This document shows positions 25,488 through 33,283 of a stretch of 64,000 nucleotides of DNA, one piece after another. Under the pieces are notes generated by a model that was not told where the DNA came from, ran no database searches, and worked only from the letters and a program-made list of their open reading frames with translations. This DNA comes from a virus. Location: the IMG/VR virus record IMGVR_UViG_3300046501_000552, positions 1-64,000 of that record. One strand, written 5' to 3'. A program made the translations under genes and the position numbers. Position 1 is the stretch's first letter, and each line of letters opens with the position of its first letter.

Positions 25488-26048
25488 TTACTTCTTGCCC
25501 TGCTCGAGCCCCACCTCCACCAATGCGGTGCTCAGTTCCCGCAACTGCACAAAGAGCCGTGACAGCATACGAAAGTTGTGCTCGTGGATACCGTGCGTCG
25601 CGGTGTCTGATTCACGCATCAGCTCACACAGTCGCAGGCCCGCTACCTTAAACTTCTGCACGCTTTGTGCCACGTCCAAGTAGTAGCCGCCACTTGCGAT
25701 AAAGAGCCGGTCAAACTGCACCAGCACTTCATCGGGTTTCATCCAGCCAGGCGGTATTGGCGTTTCTTTCAATACCATCGCCGAGGTATCCAGCAGACGT
25801 TTGGTGAACGCTTCCAGATTAGCGATGTCTTCACCGAGCTTCACCTGCTTGGCATAGTACGGTTGATAGCCAATGTACTTGTCCGGCTCCAGCAGGGTCA
25901 AAATTTCTTCGCAGCTCTGGCGATGCGGCTTCTTCTCCGGAATCTCCTTAAGCCGCCTCTTCAGTGCTTCGTACTGCGCGCGCGTGTTATGGTCACGCAG
26001 CCCCTGGCTGACCCGCATCACCCAGTTCTTCCAGCGATCAACGAACAT
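25488..26048 (-). CDS. hypothetical protein, 186 aa, first gene behind a second early-type promoter
   Basis: A mostly helical soluble protein (MFVDRWKNWVMRVSQGLRDH; CEEILTLLEPDKYIGYQPYY; a C-terminal helix pair ending VEVGLEQGKK). No domain recognised. Its ATG is 117 bases downstream of an exact TATATTAC on the same strand, a spacing almost equal to that of the other copy at 4463. The Leu/Arg pattern near residues 130-175 could form a coiled coil. It heads the run to the NADAR-like gene. Function unknown. Confidence 0.58.
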   Translation of the reverse strand: MFVDRWKNWVMRVSQGLRDHNTRAQYEALKRRLKEIPEKKPHRQSCEEILTLLEPDKYIGYQPYYAKQVKLGEDIANLEAFTKRLLDTSAMVLKETPIPPGWMKPDEVLVQFDRLFIASGGYYLDVAQSVQKFKVAGLRLCELMRESDTATHGIHEHNFRMLSRLFVQLRELSTALVEVGLEQGKK

Positions 26049-26164
26049 AACGCCCTCTTTGTAAATTCGCCTATTTACGGTGCCTTTTGACCGATACTAT
26101 GACTCCAGCCCCCGTCAAGCATAGGGGCATTGGATAAGGACACCTTGTTACTTATCTCCAATTA

Positions 26165-26172
26165 GTAATATA
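26165..26172 (-). promoter_or_regulatory. phiKZ-type early promoter core TATATTAC (second copy)
   Basis: The minus strand reads ATATATTACTAATTGGAG, with the same octamer and a similar following sequence (TATATTACTA-ATTG) as the copy at 4463. It sits in the 150-base gap between the divergent genes starting at 26048 (minus) and 26199 (plus). Confidence 0.62.
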
Positions 26173-26198
26173 TCGCTGAGTTTTTTAAGGATACGACC

Positions 26199-26645
26199 AT
26201 GTCTGCACATCAGGAAGTCGAAGTCGTGGGGCCCGCCGATGCGGATGAGGCCGTACTCGACTATACCCAAGGAATGCGGAAGCAGATTGTTGGCGTGCTC
26301 GCTAAGAATCTGGAAAACCTCGCCGACCCCAAAATCGTGGGCACCATCTCCCAAGTGCTCGACGGCATGGACCGACAGGCGCTCGGTAAGATGAAGCTGC
26401 GCGTCGAAGAAGCGCAGGTGATGAATCAAGAAGGCATGGCGGCCAACATCGCGGAGATCTTGCGCCAGATGGGCAGCGGCGGTCATAACTTCCAAGCCGC
26501 TGAACCTGTTCCAAGGGAGGTTCCGAAGCTCGGAAGCGATGTACCCGACCCCGTCCTGGTGGAAGGGGAAGTTGCCACTACGCCGATTCAGCAAGACTTC
26601 GATTCGTTCCACGCTCAGTTTGCACCGGTGGACGGTGCAGACTAA
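26199..26645 (+). CDS. hypothetical protein, 148 aa
   Basis: A lone plus-strand gene between two minus-strand blocks. Residues about 18-90 are strongly helical (MRKQIVGVLAKNLENLADPK, QALGKMKLRVEEAQVMNQEG); residues about 100-148 are acidic and Pro/Val-rich and probably disordered. A small helical protein with a flexible acidic tail could be a packaging or scaffold helper, but nothing proves it. The ATG at 26199 follows AAGGATACGACC. A hairpin at 26676-26720 follows the stop. Function unknown. Confidence 0.58.
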   Translation: MSAHQEVEVVGPADADEAVLDYTQGMRKQIVGVLAKNLENLADPKIVGTISQVLDGMDRQALGKMKLRVEEAQVMNQEGMAANIAEILRQMGSGGHNFQAAEPVPREVPKLGSDVPDPVLVEGEVATTPIQQDFDSFHAQFAPVDGAD

Positions 26646-26675
26646 CGGAAACCCGCTCCAAACCGTGACTGTGCT

Positions 26676-26720
26676 CCGCACCCACCTCGACCGCTCCAGA
26701 AGTGGGGTCGAGGGGTGCGG
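26676..26720. terminator. bidirectional hairpin at a convergent gene junction
   Basis: Stem CCGCACCC + CCTCGACC pairing with GGTCGAGG + GGTGCGG around one bulged A. It lies between genes converging at 26645 and 26726 and is followed on the plus strand by GTTTATGCCGG, one of the shared arms; the left arm is absent here. Confidence 0.65.
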
Positions 26721-26725
26721 GGCGT

Positions 26726-27454
26726 TTATGCCGGTTCGGAAGGTCGAATTATGCTGAAGTATTCGACATCGATCAAGTTCAGGCCGACGAGCGACCGTCC
26801 CAGGATCTCTACAGCTTGCAGTGGATGGGCTGCACGCTTGATGACTTGCTGCAATTCTTTGTCGCTTGGCTTATCCGCGAAGAATATCGCTGGCGCGAAT
26901 ATTGAGACATCTTGGATAGGCGTTGCTTGCTTCGATGTGGGTCCAAAATGCAGACTCATCCAAGGATCGTACTCGTACATCAACAAGCTCGAATACGACT
27001 GCTGTTTAACGTACAGAGGAGAAAGCTCTTGTGGGCGCATATGTACGAGCTCAACCGGTGCGAGCCCTGAAATCCAGGTCGCAATGACCTTGCCCAACTC
27101 AGCTTCTTCTTCGACGCTCAGCACGTAAGGGAACGTATTAATGACGACTTTTGCACTCTCGTGATACGGGCGTACAGTCGCCTGTTCCTTCAGATAACGC
27201 ACTAGCGAATTCAGGAGGAACACCGCTTTAGTCGCGCGTGAGAACTTGAGCGTCTCTACGTCGCGCTTGGAGTACAGGTCACGGTAGACCTGCATATCCA
27301 CGTCTGCGAACACGTCGCAGTCGCGTTTATGATAACTCCCGGACAACAATACAGCTTCGGCTACATGGTCGCCCATGCGTGCCAGGGTCCCGAGCCGTGT
27401 ATCGAGCAGAGCATCAAGCTCGGCGTATACGACGGCAACCGCTGATTGATCCAT
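26726..27454 (-). CDS. hypothetical protein, 242 aa
   Basis: No recognised domain. It starts MDQSAVAVVYAELDALLDTR at ATG 27454 with AGGAATGA upstream. The middle is basic and aromatic (GSYHKRDCDVFADVDMQVYR, SRATKAVFLLNSLVRYLKEQ) and the C-terminal third is hydrophobic but soluble-looking. The pattern GSYHKRDCDVFADVD slightly recalls the GS...D.D box of nucleotidyltransferases, but the spacing and the rest of the fold are not convincing. It is the last gene of the dense 26.7-32.2 kb block, 67 bases after the gene at 27522-28064. Confidence 0.57.
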   Translation of the reverse strand: MDQSAVAVVYAELDALLDTRLGTLARMGDHVAEAVLLSGSYHKRDCDVFADVDMQVYRDLYSKRDVETLKFSRATKAVFLLNSLVRYLKEQATVRPYHESAKVVINTFPYVLSVEEEAELGKVIATWISGLAPVELVHMRPQELSPLYVKQQSYSSLLMYEYDPWMSLHFGPTSKQATPIQDVSIFAPAIFFADKPSDKELQQVIKRAAHPLQAVEILGRSLVGLNLIDVEYFSIIRPSEPA

Positions 27455-27521
27455 TCATTCCTGCCAGGCTTATTGTTATTGACCTGGCGCCCCGTTAAAT
27501 ATCTGACATCGCCATCGGCCC

Positions 27522-28064
27522 TCAGGCCTCCGGCATTTGGCCGTGGATCGGTTTGACGAATAGCTTAATCAGCATCGCCACGACAACCCACTTATTGGCT
27601 CTGAGGTATTTTTTTACAGTATCAGTCGGTGATAGACGCGCGCTAAGGTCTTTCGACATTAGCACGTAACCTTTGTCCTCACCGTCTTCATCTGCCGCAC
27701 ATCCCCAGCTCAATGTATCTACCAGACCAGTAAATTTTACTTTTCCCTCACCCCAGCGGGCAAAAAAGGTGAAAGTGAGCAGCATGATAAAATCACGGGT
27801 GAACTCGTCGACCATGAAGAGATCATCGAGATGGGCTGGCCCTTCCGGCGAGACCCAGACCCAGGGTTTCTCTTGCACCACGATGTTGTTGATAAACATC
27901 AGGAGCTTTTCCCTGAGTGCCTCATCCCGGTACTGCTCCAGCACAGTTTTAATCGCCGCCTCGAAAGCCCCGGCGACGACTTCCATGTCATCGTTGGTGA
28001 ACACGTTCGGGTCGGCGACATCTTTCGGATTGCGCCATGCACTATCTGCTTTAAAACCACTCAC
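27522..28064 (-). CDS. hypothetical protein, 180 aa
   Basis: Starts at GTG 28064, overlapping the stop of the GIY-YIG-like gene (GTGA), which implies translational coupling. The protein is acidic, with a helical middle (DEFTRDFIMLLTFTFFARWG) and a C-terminal hydrophobic helix (ANKWVVVAMLIKLFVKPIHG, about residues 155-175) that could touch a membrane. No domain recognised. An ATG 25 codons further in could be an alternative start. Confidence 0.55.
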   Translation of the reverse strand: MSGFKADSAWRNPKDVADPNVFTNDDMEVVAGAFEAAIKTVLEQYRDEALREKLLMFINNIVVQEKPWVWVSPEGPAHLDDLFMVDEFTRDFIMLLTFTFFARWGEGKVKFTGLVDTLSWGCAADEDGEDKGYVLMSKDLSARLSPTDTVKKYLRANKWVVVAMLIKLFVKPIHGQMPEA

Positions 28065-28450
28065 TCCAACACCCCGTTATTTAGTAAAGTAGCGCAGTCT
28101 TTATAGGCTGCTAGAAATTGCTCGAGAAGGGCTCGCGCTTGCTCGCGACGTGACGTAACAATCGCGAAGAATAGGACCTTGCCTTCCGGATCGTCGTTGA
28201 AAGCTTGTTGTACAGCCGGGTTTTCATGACGTTGACAGCGAAGTTGATACAGGTGATGGGCTTTAGCGTGTTCCAGATCGCCTGCTTCTCCGAAATACAC
28301 GGCTTCATGCTCCGGAAAGTACAAGGCGTACATGCCTACGGCTTTACGAAGCTCGGGAAATAAAGGCCCGACTGGCTGAGGCTCCCGTGAGAGGGCCTGA
28401 GCCAGTTCGAGCGTGATCCACTTGTCGACGAAATAGGCGTCGATATTCAT
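28061..28450 (-). CDS. small GIY-YIG-fold protein, 129 aa
   Basis: Residues 36-125 have the GIY-YIG layout: KAVGMYALYF (first motif, Y41), AVYFGEAGDL (second motif, Y52-F-G), His pair at 65-66, the QQAF box and E110 in ARALLEQF. The arginine normally found before the His is replaced (LEHAKAHH), so nuclease activity is uncertain. There are no NUMOD repeats, unlike the homing endonuclease at 1491. It shares layout with the GIY-YIG part of the 33842-35929 frame (PGVYAIHF, VFFGQTK, LQRAF). The ATG at 28450 is chosen because it overlaps the stop of a 33-codon gene (ATGA). It may be a domesticated nuclease, or a DNA-binding relic. Confidence 0.6.
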   Translation of the reverse strand: MNIDAYFVDKWITLELAQALSREPQPVGPLFPELRKAVGMYALYFPEHEAVYFGEAGDLEHAKAHHLYQLRCQRHENPAVQQAFNDDPEGKVLFFAIVTSRREQARALLEQFLAAYKDCATLLNNGVLE

Positions 28451-28548
28451 TGTTGTTTCGGTGTGACGATGACGCGACACGGCTGGGAGTCGTACATCAA
28501 CTTCCAGGCACGAATTTGCGCCATCACGCGTTTGTGTACTTCAGACAT
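28447..28548 (-). CDS. 33-residue microprotein coupled to the GIY-YIG-like gene
   Basis: MSEVHKRVMAQIRAWKLMYD then a short tail ending VTPKQQ. The ATG at 28548 has GGAG seven bases upstream, overlaps the end of the 82-residue membrane protein gene by eight bases, and the stop overlaps the next start as ATGA. This chain of overlaps is the main evidence that it is translated; it may act only as a coupling leader. It is short, basic and helical. Confidence 0.45.
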   Translation of the reverse strand: MSEVHKRVMAQIRAWKLMYDSQPCRVIVTPKQQ

Positions 28549-28789
28549 GGCCGCTCCAGACGAAGTGATCACTCCAGATAATAGCAACTATCCCGATCAG
28601 ACCGATGAGGGCCAGAATCACGCAGATCCAGGCATCGATCGTCGTGAACCGAGACTCCTCGTCCCAGGGATAGTTGAGATCTGGCCGGTTGGTAAAGCCC
28701 AGACTTTCACCGGCTCGACCTTCGCGAATAAAGCGCGCTTGGCGCTCCTTGGCAAGCCGCTCGTAGCCGATGTTAGTAAAGAGTCCCAT
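28541..28789 (-). CDS. small single-span membrane protein, 82 aa
   Basis: The N-terminal 50 residues are polar and basic (MGLFTNIGYERLAKERQARF); residues about 54-73 (WICVILALIGLIGIVAIIWS) form one clear membrane helix, with a short external tail. The positive charges before the helix predict the N-terminus inside. It lies directly after the beta C-terminal gene. Small one-span proteins in phages are sometimes holins or membrane toxins, but nothing specific supports that here. Confidence 0.65.
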   Translation of the reverse strand: MGLFTNIGYERLAKERQARFIREGRAGESLGFTNRPDLNYPWDEESRFTTIDAWICVILALIGLIGIVAIIWSDHFVWSGHV

Positions 28790-28797
28790 GACGATCC

Positions 28798-29499
28798 TTA
28801 ATTAAGACCAGTATTGGCGAGGTGCATGCAGGTCAGAATGATGCTGAGGGTCTGCGTGGACTTCACCTGGGTGCCCAGCTTCTCGATCGACTTGAGCGAC
28901 ACCCCGCCAGTTTTGCTGATAGCGGAATTGAGCGCATCAAAGCCTTTCTCATCCCCGCCTCGATACTTGAGCATCTCGGTGAGGTTGGCGTCCAGATTAA
29001 GTGCGGCCATAATCTGCGTCTCTGGGTAGGAGATCTTCGATCCCTTGGACTTCCCGGTCGGCTGGCCTGTGAAATCGTCCACGGACTTAGAGTCTTCAGG
29101 AATCGAGATCTTCTTGACCAGCAGCTGCGCTTGACGGCGCAGGGGGAGATCAACCACCAGGTACGGAATCGGTGACAGATACGGTGGAATATCGTTGCCA
29201 TTGTCGATCCAGATCCTTTCAAAGAAGTTATGGCCCAGTTCATCAGCCAGCTTCAGGTTCCGTTCGATGTCTAGGCGCACCAGCTTCTTATCGCCGCCTT
29301 GCGGGTGTTCTGCGAGGTTAGGCGCAATCACCGCGAGTCGAATCTCCTGCCGCTCAAGCTTTTCCATCCATACGGCAAACGCCGCGTCGTCCATGCTGGC
29401 GAAGAGATTGCGGTAAATGTCAGTGTTACCTGACTCCGGGATCAACTTCTCGATCCATTCGTAGATAACCGCTTCAGCAGCTGCTCGGTTTCCTGCCAT
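28798..29499 (-). CDS. phage RNA polymerase, beta C-terminal-like subunit, 233 aa
   Basis: The order of motifs matches the RpoB C-terminus. It runs ASMDDAAFAVWMEKL ('FSDEEVMRLAENL'), FFERIWIDNGNDI ('IRLYDGRTGE'), PIPYLVVDLPLRRQAQLLVKK ('[20 protein letters not shown]'), then DFTGQPTGKSKGSKISYPE ('[20 protein letters not shown]'). It continues with LDANLTEMLKYRGGD ('AYTLQEMLTVKSDD') and ends in SLKSIEKLG ('LLKEIRSLG'). This is the part missing from the 1,512-residue beta-like protein. The ATG at 29499 has AGGAAA eight bases upstream and overlaps the preceding gene by 58 bases. That the two proteins form one enzyme is inference; phiKZ-type phages have two polymerases, and this piece might belong to the other one. 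Confidence 0.72.
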   Translation of the reverse strand: MAGNRAAAEAVIYEWIEKLIPESGNTDIYRNLFASMDDAAFAVWMEKLERQEIRLAVIAPNLAEHPQGGDKKLVRLDIERNLKLADELGHNFFERIWIDNGNDIPPYLSPIPYLVVDLPLRRQAQLLVKKISIPEDSKSVDDFTGQPTGKSKGSKISYPETQIMAALNLDANLTEMLKYRGGDEKGFDALNSAISKTGGVSLKSIEKLGTQVKSTQTLSIILTCMHLANTGLN

Positions 29500-30032
29500 G
29501 ATGTTTTCCTAATCCGTTCAAGCCAGTCCTCGTCCGGTTCCACAAGGTTGATCGTCATCGCGAGCTGGTACTTCTTGCCCTGATCGATCATGTGTTTCGT
29601 GCCTCGTGATTCACCGTCCCAGAACGTGATGAGATGGGTTGCCACGCGTGCCATTTGAGTGTTGCGCACATAACCTGCGCTACGCCCGAGCCCGTCCCAG
29701 TCGGCAGGAAACTCTGCCCATGGGAAGCCGTTCTCTTTGCACCAGTGGATAATCATATCATCAGCGCCCTTGCTGGCCTTGCCGGATACAAAAACGATCC
29801 TGGGTAAGTCAACCAAATCCTCTTTCATGAGCCGCAACTCCAACCAGTGGACAAAGTCCTCGTAACGGTTATAGTTGCGACCCCCGGCGACCACAATGAT
29901 CGCGTCCCAGATCTCACGCGTTAACAGCTCATGCGGCACCACAAACTCTCGGCCCTTTACGATGGGCCACTCGTCGAGCAGATTTAAGCGCTCGCGTAGT
30001 GCGATTGCGGAATGCTGAATTTCATCATGCAT
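29442..30032 (-). CDS. DUF2493/YspA SLOG-like protein, 196 aa
   Basis: Residues about 43-160 match the DUF2493 (YspA) branch of the SLOG Rossmann-like fold. The visible pieces are IIVVAGGRNYNRYEDFVHWL (glycine-rich first loop), then IVFVSGKASKGADDMIIHWC (GxASKGAD box), then RNTQMARVATHLITFWDGES and SRGTKHMIDQGKK (GT-rich nucleotide-binding loop). SLOG proteins bind or process NAD- or nucleotide-derived ligands, and DUF2493 members are common in phages with unknown role. The overlaps with the genes on both sides (49 and 58 bases) show tight packing with the polymerase beta piece. Confidence 0.8.
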   Translation of the reverse strand: MHDEIQHSAIALRERLNLLDEWPIVKGREFVVPHELLTREIWDAIIVVAGGRNYNRYEDFVHWLELRLMKEDLVDLPRIVFVSGKASKGADDMIIHWCKENGFPWAEFPADWDGLGRSAGYVRNTQMARVATHLITFWDGESRGTKHMIDQGKKYQLAMTINLVEPDEDWLERIRKTSWQETEQLLKRLSTNGSRS

Positions 30033-30352
30033 GGCAGGACCATCTGTTCGAAGAGACGCATCCAGTCGTCAGCCGTGCCCTGATCGACCAGGCAGAAACG
30101 AATCTGCGTGGTATTCGCGGGCACCGCACCGACGAGCTGACGCAGTTGGCGATTGACCAGGAAGCGATGACGGGGAAACTCGATCGTGGTGTAGGCGTCG
30201 CTATGGATGCCTTCGCCATAGGTCTGCCAGGCGCTCGGATTCGGGTGACCGGATTCGGCCAGCCGATTCGTCACGTACTCGATCAGGTTGGCTTCGAGTT
30301 GCGCGGGGGCTTCGCCGCCCACGATGTCAGTGGATTGAACTGCGGTATTCAT
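29984..30352 (-). CDS. hypothetical protein, 122 aa
   Basis: MNTAVQSTDIVGGEAPAQLE... then EYVTNRLAESGHPNPSAWQTYGEGIHSD and a strand-rich centre, ending MMKFSIPQSHYASA. No domain recognised, soluble. The ATG is at 30352; the stop lies 49 bases inside the YspA-like gene. It sits between the DUF1653-like and SLOG genes in a run transcribed from the RecA-like gene. Function unknown. Confidence 0.57.
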   Translation of the reverse strand: MNTAVQSTDIVGGEAPAQLEANLIEYVTNRLAESGHPNPSAWQTYGEGIHSDAYTTIEFPRHRFLVNRQLRQLVGAVPANTTQIRFCLVDQGTADDWMRLFEQMVLPCMMKFSIPQSHYASA

Positions 30353-30362
30353 GTTGGTACTC

Positions 30363-30653
30363 CTAGCCGCGCGTCATAAGCGGGCGTGTGGGTTCTTCGG
30401 GGTAGCCGAGTGCTTTGGCTCGGCCACGATAGACGAAACGACCGTCCTCGAACTCCGACTGACAGCGCATGCACATCCGACCGTCCTTCATCCGGTAAGC
30501 GTACGCGGGTTCACGCGTGTTCTCGAGAACGTACTCCGTGGGCAGTCCAGCGACCACGTACAGGCCGCCCGACTTAACATGTTCCACCACGTCGTTGATC
30601 ACAAACTTCACCGGCGAGACGACGGGGATTTCTTGTTGTTCAGTGGTGCTCAT
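30363..30653 (-). CDS. small hypothetical protein, 96 aa, weakly DUF1653-like
   Basis: The segment HVKSGGLYVVAGLP...EPAYAYRMKDGRMCMRCQSEFEDGRF is weakly like DUF1653, a small SH3-like fold with a conserved 'GG.Y...' strand, an acidic middle and 'W.R....F' end. The match is by eye and short. A Cys pair (CMRC) could bind metal but has no partner pair. The start at ATG 30653 lies 14 bases inside the preceding zinc-ribbon gene. Confidence 0.5.
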   Translation of the reverse strand: MSTTEQQEIPVVSPVKFVINDVVEHVKSGGLYVVAGLPTEYVLENTREPAYAYRMKDGRMCMRCQSEFEDGRFVYRGRAKALGYPEEPTRPLMTRG

Positions 30654-30807
30654 GATAGCTCAGGACCTTAAAACCGTTGTAGGGTTCGACGAAATCTTTG
30701 CCACACCCCTTACAAACACGGTGGACCAATACGAGATCGGTCCGGACCATCTTCTTCTCGGGGTGCTTGCAAAGCGTCGCTCTAATCAAACGACGCAGGT
30801 ACTTCAT
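30640..30807 (-). CDS. 55-residue protein with a CxxC zinc-knuckle motif
   Basis: MKYLRRLIRATLCKHPEKKM then VHRVCKGCGKDFVEPYNG and a His-rich end (SYHEHH). C13/H15 and C34/C37 could ligate one zinc. The ATG at 30807 overlaps the stop of the RecA-like ATPase gene (ATGA) and its stop overlaps the next gene, as in a coupled operon. Small zinc proteins like this occur widely in phages as DNA- or protein-binding adaptors; the role here is unknown. Confidence 0.55.
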   Translation of the reverse strand: MKYLRRLIRATLCKHPEKKMVRTDLVLVHRVCKGCGKDFVEPYNGFKVLSYHEHH

Positions 30808-32234
30808 GCTGCGGCCTTCAGGGCATCCACGCTGACCGGATACCAGTACGGATGGTACAACCCCTTACGCATCCGCAGCAAATCCATGGTCGAAAGGAAA
30901 GGCAACGGATGGTCTTCGTCCGTCGTCCACCAGCCGCGCGTATTGAGCAGCAGCTCCCAGTCGTAACCCTTGGCCTTCAGGTCGTTGTACAGCTCTTCCG
31001 GCGTGCACATCAGGTCGTCCAGGTGATGCCACATGTACGACATCTGGCACATTTCCGACGTGATGTTCAGCGCCCGACGCAGCTTCGCATCTTCGTCGAT
31101 CTTGCTACGCACGGTAGTGCGACCCAGCTTGCACTCCGGATAGAGCGCCAGTGCGTAGTTGATCTTGCTGCCCACCAGCCCGTAGTAATCCTGTTCACGG
31201 ATGTGATGGAACTCGGTCAGTGAGGGCAACACGCCTTCGGTTTGTGAGACGATCAAGGTGATCGCCATGCCCGAGGGCCCGGACTTGGAGCGCAGATTGC
31301 GCAGCTGCACGGTGTTCAAGTCCGTATCGAGCTTGACCTTGTCATCGGAATCGCGCGGATACTCCGGCCCGTTCTTGTCCGCCGCCATCAAAGGCGAGGC
31401 GTTATAAGCGTGCCAGCAGTTGTGCGTGATGAAGGTGAACTTGTCGGTCGTGCCCTTGATCTTGTCGCCGTTTTTCAGGTGCTTGAGCTTGACGATCGGC
31501 ACCGAACCGGCAGGCCCTGCGTTTTGCATCGTCGACTCTTTGCCGATGTGTGCGGTCATCAGCGAGTAGTTATTCGCCTGACCGTTCAGACGCGGCGCTT
31601 CCATCAGCAAGCGCAGCTTAGCCAGACCCTGACGCATGTGAATCGTGTTACCGCCCGATTCGCCCAGATCGTTCTTGTCCTGCATGTCCATCACGTCCGA
31701 GGTTTCGAATTCCGTGAAGGAGTCGATCTCATTGAACGTGGGGATGATCATGCGCAGCGGCCCGGAGCGATCCCGATTCCAGAACGGCGTATCCACCGAC
31801 CACTTGCCGACGTTCTTGGCTTTCTCTTCCAAGAACTCGCGCTGCTTGGCGTACCAGTCGTCGCCCGTGTGCATGGTCTTGTCGGTGATAATCCAGCGTC
31901 CCGTTTGCAGGACGTCTTCTTCGTGCAGACCTTCGACTCGACGGATCATCTCCATCAAGTGCCATTCCTGAATGTTGACTTCGGTATCGTAGGTGGAGGC
32001 CGAAGCCTGACGAAAACGCGACATCGCGGTGAGCATCTGGTAGTGCATCACCGTGGACTTGAAGTTGTTACCAATCCCCACGACCCCGGTGAGCGTAGCC
32101 AGGCCGCCGTTAAGGATGTGCTCACCCTTGCGCCCCTCGATATAGGTGCCGGTGGGGATGTCCATCAGTGCACCGATGTTAATCATCAGTTTCACGTTGG
32201 GCGCAGCGTTGATTTTAGGTTGAAGAAATTCCAT
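30804..32234 (-). CDS. RecA/DnaB-fold P-loop ATPase, 476 aa
   Basis: Residues 46-70 give a beta strand and P-loop (TLTGVVGIGNNFKSTVMHYQML) with lysine K59 in GIGNNFKST, a variant Walker A of the RecA/DnaB superfamily. The strand LRMIIPTFNEIDSFTEF (about 155-171) sits where Walker B is expected, and SGPSGMAITLIVSQTEG (about 335-351) looks like the late strand that ends the core. The last ~120 residues (Trp/His/Leu-rich, WHHLDDLM, NTRGWWTTDED) are a phage-specific domain. It could be a UvsX-like recombinase or a DnaB-like loader; the sequence does not decide. ATG 32234 is the most likely start, though its ribosome site is weak. It heads the operon that runs to 26726. Confidence 0.6.
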   Translation of the reverse strand: MEFLQPKINAAPNVKLMINIGALMDIPTGTYIEGRKGEHILNGGLATLTGVVGIGNNFKSTVMHYQMLTAMSRFRQASASTYDTEVNIQEWHLMEMIRRVEGLHEEDVLQTGRWIITDKTMHTGDDWYAKQREFLEEKAKNVGKWSVDTPFWNRDRSGPLRMIIPTFNEIDSFTEFETSDVMDMQDKNDLGESGGNTIHMRQGLAKLRLLMEAPRLNGQANNYSLMTAHIGKESTMQNAGPAGSVPIVKLKHLKNGDKIKGTTDKFTFITHNCWHAYNASPLMAADKNGPEYPRDSDDKVKLDTDLNTVQLRNLRSKSGPSGMAITLIVSQTEGVLPSLTEFHHIREQDYYGLVGSKINYALALYPECKLGRTTVRSKIDEDAKLRRALNITSEMCQMSYMWHHLDDLMCTPEELYNDLKAKGYDWELLLNTRGWWTTDEDHPLPFLSTMDLLRMRKGLYHPYWYPVSVDALKAAA

Positions 32235-32375
32235 GTGCTTTGCTTTGGTCTTAAATGGAGAATGACGAAACACAGCCGTACAAATAATGGCGATAGTCGG
32301 TGAAAAATACCATCCCGCTATAGCTGCCACGCGCATGTTATGGCTTACAAACTTACCCCAGTCAGAAGGACACCT

Positions 32376-33203
32376 ATGGACTCGCTTCAAACTCTGCGTC
32401 ACCATCGTGACGTTGTGGCGCTGGAGACTTTCAGCGTCCAGGCACTCGATGTCACCGGCATGCTCAAACAGATCTTCCCGGACATCAAGAAACACTTCCT
32501 CGATTTCACACAGCGCTTCTCGGGCACCGACAAGCCGGTGCCGCTCTCGCGCCATCAGGCGAGCTTCATGAAGCTGCTGGAGCGTCACAACTACGTCGAC
32601 ATCAGCCCGCTTACCGTTTACTGCCCCGAAGGCATGAAGGGTACTTACCTGGAACTCGCCGCGGTGCTTAAGCGCGGTGCCGAGCATTCGGCCAAGGTGA
32701 TGGATCTGCTTAACCAGTACACCACGTACTTGGCGCTGCTGATCACCAACGAGTATCAACGCTTCTCGACGGAAAATTCGGCCAAGGTCTACCAGGGTCT
32801 GCAAGAAGCCCGCACGAGCCTCTTGAAGGACATCGGCGCCTGCTTCAATCCGGGTCGTCACGACACGACCATGAAGTACGGCGAGGCCGTCGCGCGCAAC
32901 AAGGACTGGGAGCTCGTGTTCGGTGAAGTCGACACGCTCTCCAAGCTGAGCAACAGCGTCTCGCGCGAGAAGCTCAATGCGAAGGTGAAGGAAGCCACCC
33001 AGTACATGGAAAAGATCGTCCAGATGCTCAAGGACGGCAAGATGGAAAGCACTGCGTACGAAGTCGCGCAAGAGCTCTCCGAGGGCGCCTACCAGATCGC
33101 CTGCGAGCTCGAGTTCTTCTCGACGATGTACTTTCGCGTGATGGCGTTTAACACGAGCATCAACGAATCGGTCGACAAGATTACCGATAACCTGAAGTCG
33201 TAA
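32376..33203 (+). CDS. hypothetical protein, 275 aa, all-helical
   Basis: The ATG at 32376 is chosen for its perfect AGAAGGA five bases upstream; an upstream ATG at 32340 is in frame but lacks one. The protein is almost entirely helical with heptad-like patterns (EVDTLSKLSNSVSREKLNAK, LEFFSTMYFRVMAFNTSINE) and has no signal or membrane helix. Phage head interiors often contain such helical proteins, which makes a virion role possible. It is a single plus-strand gene divergent from the RecA-like ATPase and ends at a bidirectional hairpin. Confidence 0.58.
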   Translation: MDSLQTLRHHRDVVALETFSVQALDVTGMLKQIFPDIKKHFLDFTQRFSGTDKPVPLSRHQASFMKLLERHNYVDISPLTVYCPEGMKGTYLELAAVLKRGAEHSAKVMDLLNQYTTYLALLITNEYQRFSTENSAKVYQGLQEARTSLLKDIGACFNPGRHDTTMKYGEAVARNKDWELVFGEVDTLSKLSNSVSREKLNAKVKEATQYMEKIVQMLKDGKMESTAYEVAQELSEGAYQIACELEFFSTMYFRVMAFNTSINESVDKITDNLKS

Positions 33204-33218
33204 GCCCTTTCGCCAGAC

Positions 33219-33274
33219 CGGCATAAACCCACTAACCCGCCCGTACCACTGGGGAGGTTAGTGGGAATATGACC
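33219..33274. terminator. bidirectional hairpin at a convergent gene junction
   Basis: Perfect 10-bp stem CCCACTAACC/GGTTAGTGGG (33228-33237 and 33256-33265) with an 18-base loop between genes converging at 33203 and 33284. The flanks are CGGCATAAA and AATATGACCG. Confidence 0.68.
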
Positions 33275-33283
33275 GCGATGGCA

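Noticed and set aside
26726-27454. A nucleotidyltransferase reading of GSYHKRDCDVFADVD
   Set aside because: The GS and D-x-D spacing is wrong and no third acidic residue or finger domain is visible.
27464-27500. Hairpin GCCAGG/CCTGGC between minus-strand genes
   Set aside because: Only a 6-bp stem with a 14-base loop and no T-run; not enough for a terminator call.
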